Assembly: GCA_937885345.1 (NCBI GenBank) | Contig: CAKZZH010000073.1 | Coordinates: 1-22,216 of the forward strand | Reading direction: 5' to 3' | From: an uncultured Lachnospiraceae bacterium | Lineage (GTDB): Bacteria > Bacillota > Clostridia > Lachnospirales > Lachnospiraceae | Length of the DNA: 22,216 nucleotides | Shown: positions 8,001 to 13,385 of the stretch, one piece after another | Layout of the letters: each line of letters opens with the position of its first letter | Position numbering within the stretch: position 1 is the first letter of the stretch | Translations under genes and position numbers: made by a program | The notes under the pieces: model-generated | Databases searched by the model: none | Seen by the model: the letters and a program-made list of their open reading frames with translations, nothing else | What the model was told of the DNA's origin: nothing

Positions 8001-9663
8001 TTATCCCTGGGTTGCGAAGACAAGATGTTCAACCCCCGGAGTACAGCTTATATCGCCTCCTCCGCACCATGATATTTATTCAATAGAAGACCTTGCACAG
8101 CTTATCTATGATCTTAAGAATGCAAACCGAGATGCAAGAATTTCCGTAAAGCTTGTATCTGAAGCAGGTGTAGGAACAATCGCATCCGGTGTTGCCAAAG
8201 CAGGAGCGCAGGTAGTGCTCATATCCGGATACGACGGTGGAACCGGAGCGGCACCTTACAGTTCGGTGCACGGAGCGGGACTTCCCTGGGAACTTGGAGT
8301 TGCGGAGACTCATCAGGCACTTATAGAAAGTGGACTCAGATCCAAGGTTCGTATCGAGACAGACGGTAAGCTGATGACCGGAAGAGATGTGGCGATCGCT
8401 GCACTTCTTGGCGCAGAGGAATATGGCTTTGCAACAGCACCTCTTGTATCGCTCGGATGCATGATGATGAGAGTGTGCTCTAAGGATACATGTCCGGTCG
8501 GGATCGCAACTCAGAATGAGACTTTAAGATCAAGGTTTGCAGGAAAACCTGAGCACCTTATGAATTATATGACTTATGTCGCAATGCAACTTCGTGAGAT
8601 CATGGCAGAGCTTGGCTTTAAGACTGTCGATGAAATGATAGGACGTACGGATTGTCTTAAGAAGAGAAGCAGTTTTAAACAGCCCCATGCGGGAACCATT
8701 ACATTCGACGAGATCTTAAAGAGAGGATTTGAAAAAGAGAAAAATAACAGATTCGATCCGAAGCAGAGTTATGATTTTATGCTGGAGAAAACACTTGATG
8801 AGAAGGTGCTCCTTCCATGGTTTGAAAGAGTCAGCAAGGGTAAAGCAGCCTCTTCAAAGATATCCGTATCGGTCAGTTCAACCGACAGAACCTTCGGAAC
8901 GATACTCGGTTCGGAGATAGTCAGAAAATACGGAAGCGATGATAATGTACTTGCTTCGGACAGATTCGTGATCAATTGTGAGGGCGGCGGCGGTCAGTCC
9001 TTTGGCGCTTTTATTCCTCACGGACTCACGATAAAGTTAAGCGGTGATGCCAATGACGGATTCGGTAAGGGCTTATCCGGCGGAACTCTTATAGTTACAC
9101 CGCCAAAGGCAAGTCGCTTTGTTCCGTCGGAAAATATCATCGTAGGTAATGTCGCACTCTATGGTGCAACCTCCGGAAAAGCTTTTATATGCGGTGTTGC
9201 GGGTGAGAGATTCTGCGTCAGAAATTCAGGTGCCGTAGCTGTCGCAGAGGGCTGCGGAGATCACGGACTTGAATATATGACAGGAGGACTTGCGGTAATA
9301 CTTGGAGGAACAGGTAAGAATTTTGCGGCAGGTATGAGCGGCGGAATCGCATATGTTCTTGATAAGGATCACAGCCTGTACAGGAAGATCAACAAGGATC
9401 TTGTTGAACTCGAGGAAGTGAAAGAAAAGTACGATATCGAACAATTAAAAGAAGTACTTACCGAATATGTCGATGCGACCGATTCACAGCTCGGTAAAAC
9501 AATACTTAAGAATTTTGGTGAGCAGATTGGATATTTTAAGAAAGTAATATCAAAAGATTATCACAGGATGATCAGAACCATCGGTAAGTATGAGGAGCAG
9601 GGTATATCCAAGGACAAGGCGGAACTTGAAGCTTTTAAGGAAGTTACGGATACTGCTATCTAG
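5098..9663 (+). CDS. gltB: glutamate synthase (NADPH) large subunit
   Basis: A 1521-residue GOGAT alpha subunit, the usual length. It transfers the amide nitrogen of glutamine to 2-oxoglutarate, giving two glutamates. A 25-residue propeptide precedes Cys26 (HDACGIG), the N-terminal nucleophile of the class II amidotransferase domain (about 26-430). A central domain follows (TNPPIDSLREK). The FMN-binding synthase domain (about 810-1190) contains AMSYGSLSREAH, GEGGEASDRF and SGYDGGTGAAP, with the [3Fe-4S] ligands Cys1121, Cys1127 and Cys1132 (CMMMRVCSKDTC). A Gly-rich beta-helix domain ends the protein (GGGGQSFGAF, GLSGGTLIV). ATG 5098 follows AAGGAAG (5082-5088); an upstream in-frame start would lie inside the terminator hairpin. 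It works with GltD, 79 bases downstream. Confidence 0.97.
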   Translation: MNRKLSYEARMKRDNGLSYDREHDACGIGAVVKINGVPEYSVMDDALTIVEKLEHRAGKDASGTVGDGVGILLQISHSFFSRAAAQLGIKIGSCGEYGVGMFFLPQDELKRTFAKRLFEVIADKENIPVIGWREVPIHPEILGKRARDCMPSIWQCFVKKPETIDKRSDFDRRLYVMRREYEQSSDDTYICSLSSRTIVYKGMFLVGQLRRFYDDLQSKEYLTAIAIVHSRFSTNTLPSWERAHPYRFIAHNGEINTIRGNSDRMLAREETMHSSLLDNDKDKIYPVISAKGSDSAMLDNTLEFMYMNGMDLPLAMMTLIPEPWKYNRFMSESKKDFYHYYATMMEPWDGPAAILFTDGDMFGATLDRNGLRPSRYYITDDDRLILSSEVGVLDIAPEHIITKSRLTPGRMLLVDTANKRIISDEECKEYYASCNPYGEWLDAHLIHLKELAIPNHQVPVYTQPERDRLYKVFGYAYEEVRTYILEAAMNGAEPTVSMGHDVPLASLSDNYPLMYRFFQQQFAQVTNPPIDSLREKIVTDTTVYIGSDGDLLCEKSDNCSVLEVNNPVLTGVDLMKIRSMKNKGFKTETVSLLYYKHTSLSRAVEQLYLSVDRAVAEGANIIILSDRGVDENHVPIPALLAVSAVEQHLVHTKKRTAVSLILESGEVRDVHQTACILGFGARAVNPYLAHECIAELIELGLLDKDLHTAIDDYDKALLSGVVKIAAKMGISTIQSYQSARIFEAIGLADEVIDNYFTGVASRVGGIGIKEIEEGISYRHDRAFDPMGLPVDPVLDSVGFHNLRSGEGKEDHLYNPKVIVLLQQAVRLGKYEKFKEYAALVDDAEHPHTLRGLLEFVPAGKAIDINDVEPVSEIVKRFQVGAMSYGSLSREAHETIAIAMNRLGGRSNTGEGGEASDRFKTEKNSAVKQVASGRFGVTEEYLLSAKEIQIKMAQGAKPGEGGNLPAKKVYPWVAKTRCSTPGVQLISPPPHHDIYSIEDLAQLIYDLKNANRDARISVKLVSEAGVGTIASGVAKAGAQVVLISGYDGGTGAAPYSSVHGAGLPWELGVAETHQALIESGLRSKVRIETDGKLMTGRDVAIAALLGAEEYGFATAPLVSLGCMMMRVCSKDTCPVGIATQNETLRSRFAGKPEHLMNYMTYVAMQLREIMAELGFKTVDEMIGRTDCLKKRSSFKQPHAGTITFDEILKRGFEKEKNNRFDPKQSYDFMLEKTLDEKVLLPWFERVSKGKAASSKISVSVSSTDRTFGTILGSEIVRKYGSDDNVLASDRFVINCEGGGGQSFGAFIPHGLTIKLSGDANDGFGKGLSGGTLIVTPPKASRFVPSENIIVGNVALYGATSGKAFICGVAGERFCVRNSGAVAVAEGCGDHGLEYMTGGLAVILGGTGKNFAAGMSGGIAYVLDKDHSLYRKINKDLVELEEVKEKYDIEQLKEVLTEYVDATDSQLGKTILKNFGEQIGYFKKVISKDYHRMIRTIGKYEEQGISKDKAELEAFKEVTDTAI

Positions 9664-9687
9664 CAGTATGTTCGACACATGATTTCG

Positions 9688-9701
9688 GTTCGATATCGAA
9701 C
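9688..9701 (+). promoter_or_regulatory. GTTCGATATCGAAC palindrome before gltD (operator candidate)
   Basis: A perfect 14-base palindrome identical to the copy at 3028-3041, in the 79-base gap between gltB and gltD. No convincing promoter was found here (TTCGAC and TATCGA pairs are weak), so gltD may be read from gltB. The site could then be a DNA operator for a weak internal promoter or a short RNA hairpin. Confidence 0.5.
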
Positions 9702-9742
9702 TATATCAAAGTATCGCATATTATAAAACAGTAGGTGAGATT

Positions 9743-11206
9743 ATGGGTAAACAGACAGGTTTTCTTGAATATGACAGAGTTGAAAATGCAGAAATTCCGG
9801 TAAAAGAGAGGATTAAGGGTTATGAAGAATTTCATTCCTACAATAGCGAGGAGGTCAGACGCAACCAGGGCGCAAGGTGTATGAACTGCGGTGTTCCCTT
9901 TTGTCAGTCCGCAATGAATCTAAGCGGTATGGTTGTGGGATGTCCGCTTCACAATCTTATACCGGAATGGAACGATTGCATATATAAGGGTGAGGATTCG
10001 CACGCCCTTGCAAGACTCTTAAAGACCAACCGCTTTCCGGAATTTACCGGCAGGGTTTGCCCGGCGCTATGTGAGAAAGCGTGTATCTGCGGCCAGTATG
10101 ATCTGCCGGTGACGATAAAGGATAACGAACTGTATCTTATTGAACAGGGATATAAGAACGGACTTATGAAGCCTGAACCTCCCGCAAAGGAAAGCGGTAA
10201 AAAGATTGCGGTGATCGGAAGCGGTCCTGCCGGTTTATCCGCTGCGGATTATCTCAGACGTCGTGGACACAGCGTTACTGTCTATGAACGCGAGGACGAG
10301 ATCGGCGGGCTCCTTATGTACGGCATACCGAATATGAAGCTTGATAAAAGTGTCATCACAAGACGCCGTAAGATCATGGAGGCGGAAGGAATTGTTTTTA
10401 AAACAGGAGTTAATGTCGGAGAGAAGATCAAAGTCACCAAATTAAAAAAAGATTATGACGCAATAGTTCTCTGTTGCGGTTCGAAGGAGCCGAGGAAACT
10501 TAATGCGGAAGGTATAGATGATTGTGAAGGAGCATATTTTGCGGTTGATTTTCTGACTGCAGCCACCAAAGCGCTTCTTGGTAGAGAAGATCTTCCGGAG
10601 CATTTTAATGCAAAGGACAGAAATGTTGTTATCGTTGGCGGAGGAGACACCGGAAATGATTGCATCGGAACCGTCATCCGTATGGGATGTAAATCCGTTA
10701 CGGCACTTGAAATGATGCCTAAACCGCCCGTTGAGAGAACTCCGGAAAACCCTTGGCCCGAGTGGCCGAAGACTCTCAAGACCGATTACGGTCACGCCGA
10801 GGCAATAGAATTATTCGGCGACGATCCGAGAATCTATAAGACAACAGTTAAAAAAGTATTCTCTAAATCCGGTAGAATAAGCGAAATAGAGACTGTGGAG
10901 GTTTTCTTTGACAAGGGCAAACTCACACAGGTAAAGGGTTCGGAAAAGAAAATAAAATGCGACCTGCTTCTTATAGCTGCCGGTTTTGTCGGTGCACAAA
11001 AGAAATTGCCCGAAGCCTTCGGACTGGATATGACTGCAAGGGGCACAGTCGCTACTGCGGATGGCGAATACGCGACCAATGTTCCCGGAGTATATGCCGC
11101 GGGAGATATGAGAAGAGGACAGAGCCTTGTTGTATGGGCGCTTGCGGAAGGAAGAGCCTGCGCAGCACAGGTGGACGAATTCGTGATGGGATATAGGAAT
11201 CACTGA
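9743..11206 (+). CDS. gltD: glutamate synthase small subunit
   Basis: A 487-residue GOGAT beta subunit that takes electrons from NADPH through FAD and [4Fe-4S] clusters to GltB. The N-terminal cluster domain has Cys46, Cys49, Cys54 and Cys67 (RCMNCGVPFC) and Cys106, Cys110, Cys114 and Cys116 (RVCPALCEKACIC). The FAD-binding fold begins with GSGPAG (about 159-164), and the NADPH site is VGGGDTGND (about 298-306). A second FAD contact is VPGVYAAGDMRRGQSLVVWA near the C-terminus. TAGGTGAG lies a few bases before ATG 9743. Homologous subunits also occur in other iron-sulfur flavoenzymes, but adjacency to gltB settles the role. Confidence 0.95.
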   Translation: MGKQTGFLEYDRVENAEIPVKERIKGYEEFHSYNSEEVRRNQGARCMNCGVPFCQSAMNLSGMVVGCPLHNLIPEWNDCIYKGEDSHALARLLKTNRFPEFTGRVCPALCEKACICGQYDLPVTIKDNELYLIEQGYKNGLMKPEPPAKESGKKIAVIGSGPAGLSAADYLRRRGHSVTVYEREDEIGGLLMYGIPNMKLDKSVITRRRKIMEAEGIVFKTGVNVGEKIKVTKLKKDYDAIVLCCGSKEPRKLNAEGIDDCEGAYFAVDFLTAATKALLGREDLPEHFNAKDRNVVIVGGGDTGNDCIGTVIRMGCKSVTALEMMPKPPVERTPENPWPEWPKTLKTDYGHAEAIELFGDDPRIYKTTVKKVFSKSGRISEIETVEVFFDKGKLTQVKGSEKKIKCDLLLIAAGFVGAQKKLPEAFGLDMTARGTVATADGEYATNVPGVYAAGDMRRGQSLVVWALAEGRACAAQVDEFVMGYRNH

Positions 11207-11217
11207 TGACAAGCTCT

Positions 11218-11267
11218 GACAGCGTGCGGATAAATGATAAATGACAGCATGCGGATAAATCATAAAT
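11218..11267 (+). repeat. two tandem 25-bp direct repeats upstream of the glnA promoter
   Basis: The units 11218-11242 and 11243-11267 have the form GACAGC(G/A)TGCGGATAAAT followed by (G/C)ATAAAT-like sequence and differ at only two or three positions. A third GACAG at 11269-11273 overlaps the -35 TTGACA. The repeats occupy about -36 to -85 relative to transcription start, suited to an activator or cooperative regulator. They are not present before the other nitrogen genes, although CGGATAAAAATCTGCGGAT near 13225 shares short words. Confidence 0.75.
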
Positions 11268-11295
11268 TGACAGATAAGTCTGTATATTGTACAAT
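11267..11295 (+). promoter_or_regulatory. promoter of glnA
   Basis: TTGACA (11267-11272), a 17-base spacer and TACAAT (11290-11295). Transcription would start near 11302, at the base of the leader hairpin. Confidence 0.83.
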
Positions 11296-11299
11296 GATC

Positions 11300-11353
11300 G
11301 AGATGAGCAAAGGCGTTCATTTCCGGCGGCAGAGTGTCGCTTGAAATGGACGC
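11300..11353 (+). promoter_or_regulatory. glnA leader: long ANTAR-type hexaloop hairpin with a competing stem lacking a U-tract
   Basis: GAGATGAGC (11300-11308) and GTTCATTTC (11315-11323) form a 9-bp stem with two G.U pairs around loop AAAGGC (11309-11314). The alternative pairs GCGTTCATTTC (11313-11323) with GAAATGGACGC (11343-11353) and encloses a small hairpin GGCGGC-AGAGT-GTCGCT (11325-11341). Unlike the gltB and glnN leaders, no run of T follows (ATTATACTTATAT). Control may therefore be weaker termination, RNA stability, or access to the ribosome site at 11367-11375. Confidence 0.7.
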
Positions 11354-11376
11354 ATTATACTTATATGGGAGGAAAT

Positions 11377-12612
11377 ATGAATTACACAAGTCAGGAAGTA
11401 AAACAGTTTGTTGAGGAAGAAGATGTCAAATTCATCCGTCTTGCATTCTGCGACGTGTTCGGAAAGCAGAAGAATATATCGATAATGCCAGGAGAACTTG
11501 ACAGGGCTTTTCGCGAGGGGATTGCGATCGATGCGTGGGCTGTGGCAGGCTTTGACTGCTTTGACAGATCGGATATTTTTCTTCATCCCGATCCGCAGAC
11601 GCTTGCGATACTTCCCTGGAGACCGGAACATGGCAGGGTTATAAGGATGTTCTGTGATATCACATGGCCGGACGGATCGCCTTTTTTATGCGACACCCGT
11701 GGATATCTTAAGAAAGCTGTTGAATATGCGGCAAGAAAGGGCTACAGCTTTCGATTCGGAACCGAGCAGGAATTCTATTTTTTCAAATCCGATATGGAAG
11801 GAGAGAGAACCGACATTCCCTACGATAAGGCAGGCTATATGGATATCGGTCCTGAGGACAGAGGGGAAAATATCCGAAGAGAGATCTGCATAACGCTTGA
11901 ACAGATGGGCATCTACCCGGAGAGTTCTCATCATGAGGAAGGTCCGGGACAAAATGAGATCGATTTTAAATACTGCGATGCGCTCAAATCCGCAGATGAT
12001 TCGATAACCTTCAGAGGAGTTGTTAAGGCCATTGCCGGCAGAAACGGTGTGTATGCGGATTTTATGCCGAAGCCCCTTAATGAAAGACCGGGTAATGGAA
12101 TGCACATCAATTTCTCCGTTAAATTCGGAGAGAATTCCGCACCGCTTTCACCTGTGATCGCGGGTATCCTCGAGAATATACGTGCACTTACTTTCTTTAT
12201 GAATCCTATAAAAGAGTCATATGACAGACTTGGTAATCTTATGGCTCCCGGATATATTACCTGGGCAAGGGAGAATCGTTCTGTTCTGATCCGTGTGCCT
12301 GCGGCATCGGGAGAGTATGAAAGAGGAGAACTCAGATCTCCCGATACAATGTCCAATCCCTATCTCGCATATGCTCTTATCATCTATGCAGGTATGGATG
12401 CTCTTGAGGAGAAAAAAGAGGTATCGCCGAGTACCGATGTTAATCTTTATCGTGCCACCGAGGAAGAACTTGCAGATCTTGATAAGCTTCCCACATCTCT
12501 TTCAGAGGCGGCGAAAGCGGCAATGGAAAGTGATTTTATACATAAATATCTTCCTGAAGAGATTCTTAAGGCATACATCGACAGGGCTCAAAATAATAAC
12601 CTTTTAGGCTAA
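11377..12612 (+). CDS. glnA: glutamine synthetase, class I, short form
   Basis: A 411-residue class I glutamine synthetase that makes glutamine from glutamate, ammonium and ATP. Metal- and substrate-site motifs are present: GTEQEFYFF (about 128-136), SSHHEEGPGQNEIDFKY, NGMHINFS with His243, and ENRSVLIRVP. The protein is about 30 residues shorter than typical Gram-positive GlnA and lacks the final WEREQYMSQ-like tail. The usual FDGSSIEGF near residue 50 is IDAWAVAGF, with the ammonium-site Asp (Asp52) kept. ATG 11377 follows GGGAGGAAA; upstream in-frame codons lie in the leader hairpin. The ANTAR gene follows by 18 bases. Because the N-terminal signature is altered and a second synthetase lies nearby, a related gamma-glutamyl ligase role is a minor alternative. 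Confidence 0.88.
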   Translation: MNYTSQEVKQFVEEEDVKFIRLAFCDVFGKQKNISIMPGELDRAFREGIAIDAWAVAGFDCFDRSDIFLHPDPQTLAILPWRPEHGRVIRMFCDITWPDGSPFLCDTRGYLKKAVEYAARKGYSFRFGTEQEFYFFKSDMEGERTDIPYDKAGYMDIGPEDRGENIRREICITLEQMGIYPESSHHEEGPGQNEIDFKYCDALKSADDSITFRGVVKAIAGRNGVYADFMPKPLNERPGNGMHINFSVKFGENSAPLSPVIAGILENIRALTFFMNPIKESYDRLGNLMAPGYITWARENRSVLIRVPAASGEYERGELRSPDTMSNPYLAYALIIYAGMDALEEKKEVSPSTDVNLYRATEEELADLDKLPTSLSEAAKAAMESDFIHKYLPEEILKAYIDRAQNNNLLG

Positions 12613-12630
12613 GGAAAGAAGGAAATGCAC

Positions 12631-13215
12631 ATGACGCAGGGAATGTGTGTTTACAGTGTGCTGATCGTTTCGGCATCGGATAAATTTAATAGTGCGCTTT
12701 CGCCTCTTTTTTCCCGTGGCAAATTCGAACCTGTTGTAACGGTTGATACCGTTGCCAAGGCGAGACGCCGAATGGTTGATGAGGTTTATGATCTTGTTGT
12801 GATAAATGCTCCGCTTCCGGACGATTTCGGAAGAAAGCTTGCCGTGGATATATGCAGTGGCAGTGATACCGTTGCACTTATTCTGGTTAAGAATGATATA
12901 TACGAAGAGCTTAGCGCCGCACTTTCGCCTCATGGCGTTCTTGTGGTCAAAAAGCCGATAGAGTTTGCTTCTCTTTCTCAGCTTGTGGATGTTATGTGCA
13001 GTGTAAGAGAAAGACTTAAAGGCATCAAGAAGAAAACTATGACGCTTGAGGAAAAGATGGAGGAGATCAGGCTTGTAAATCGTGCCAAGTGGGCGCTTAT
13101 CAATGCATGCCATATGACAGAGGACGATGCCCACAGATACATTCAGAAGCAGTCCATGGATCTTTGCCTGAGCAAGAAAGAAACGGCGGAGAATATTTTA
13201 CGAACATATGGATAG
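12631..13215 (+). CDS. ANTAR-domain RNA-binding antiterminator with degenerate receiver (NitR-like)
   Basis: A 194-residue regulator. Residues 8-125 have the response-regulator receiver fold, but the phosphoacceptor Asp is Asn59 (DLVVINAPLPDDFG), the usual acidic pair is Ser-Ala-Ser-Asp (LIVSASDKF), and the switch Thr is replaced. Only the Lys of VVKKPI (107-108) remains, so phosphorylation is unlikely. A coiled linker leads to an ANTAR domain at 139-192 (EEIRLVNRAKWALI, DDAHRYIQKQSMD, ETAENIL), which binds hairpins with A1/G4 hexaloops and prevents termination. It follows glnA by 18 bases and precedes glnN, as in ANTAR genes reported beside glnA in clostridia. Its likely targets are the four leaders in this window. 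ATG 12631 has GAAGGA seven bases upstream; ATG 12625 is also possible. Confidence 0.9.
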   Translation: MTQGMCVYSVLIVSASDKFNSALSPLFSRGKFEPVVTVDTVAKARRRMVDEVYDLVVINAPLPDDFGRKLAVDICSGSDTVALILVKNDIYEELSAALSPHGVLVVKKPIEFASLSQLVDVMCSVRERLKGIKKKTMTLEEKMEEIRLVNRAKWALINACHMTEDDAHRYIQKQSMDLCLSKKETAENILRTYG

Positions 13216-13229
13216 GTGCGTACACGGAT

Positions 13230-13247
13230 AAAAATCTGCGGATTTTT
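13230..13247 (+). terminator. short AT-rich terminator candidate after the ANTAR gene
   Basis: AAAAATC (13230-13236), loop TGCG, GATTTTT (13241-13247) form a 7-bp hairpin with T-runs on either strand, 15 bases after the stop codon. The stem is AT-rich and weak. Confidence 0.4.
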
Positions 13248-13260
13248 AGAATAAAAAATA

Positions 13261-13289
13261 TTGACACCAAATTAAAGCGGTAGTAATGT
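13261..13289 (+). promoter_or_regulatory. promoter of glnN
   Basis: TTGACA (13261-13266) with TAATGT (13284-13289) after 17 bases. The -35 is perfect and the -10 is poor, which may indicate a need for an activator. The expected start near 13296 coincides with the first base of the leader hairpin, as in gltB and glnA. Confidence 0.65.
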
Positions 13290-13296
13290 AACACTT

Positions 13297-13356
13297 GAAA
13301 AGGCAAAGGCGTCTTTTCTGTAAATATGCAGAAAAGGCGTCTTTGTCTTTTTCTGT
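13297..13356 (+). terminator. glnN leader: ANTAR-type hexaloop hairpin overlapping a terminator
   Basis: GAAAAGGC (13297-13304) and GTCTTTTC (13311-13318) form an uninterrupted 8-bp stem with one G.U around loop AAAGGC (13305-13310). The competing hairpin pairs 13305-13320 with 13329-13344 over 16 bases with two wobble pairs, loop TAAATATG, followed by the T-rich GTCTTTTTCTGTTT. The switch logic is the same as in the gltB leader. Confidence 0.82.
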
Positions 13357-13385
13357 TTCCAAAAAAAATTAAGGAGGACACAGTT

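Noticed and set aside
9430..9445. Fourth copy of the TTCGATATCGAA motif (ACGATATCGAAC)
   Set aside because: It lies within the gltB coding sequence, encodes an ordinary stretch (YDIEQ) and has an incomplete left arm.
9664..9742. A dedicated gltD promoter and a nitrogen leader hairpin
   Set aside because: Only weak -35/-10 pairs were found and no AA(A/C)GGC hexaloop is present; only the palindrome is supported.
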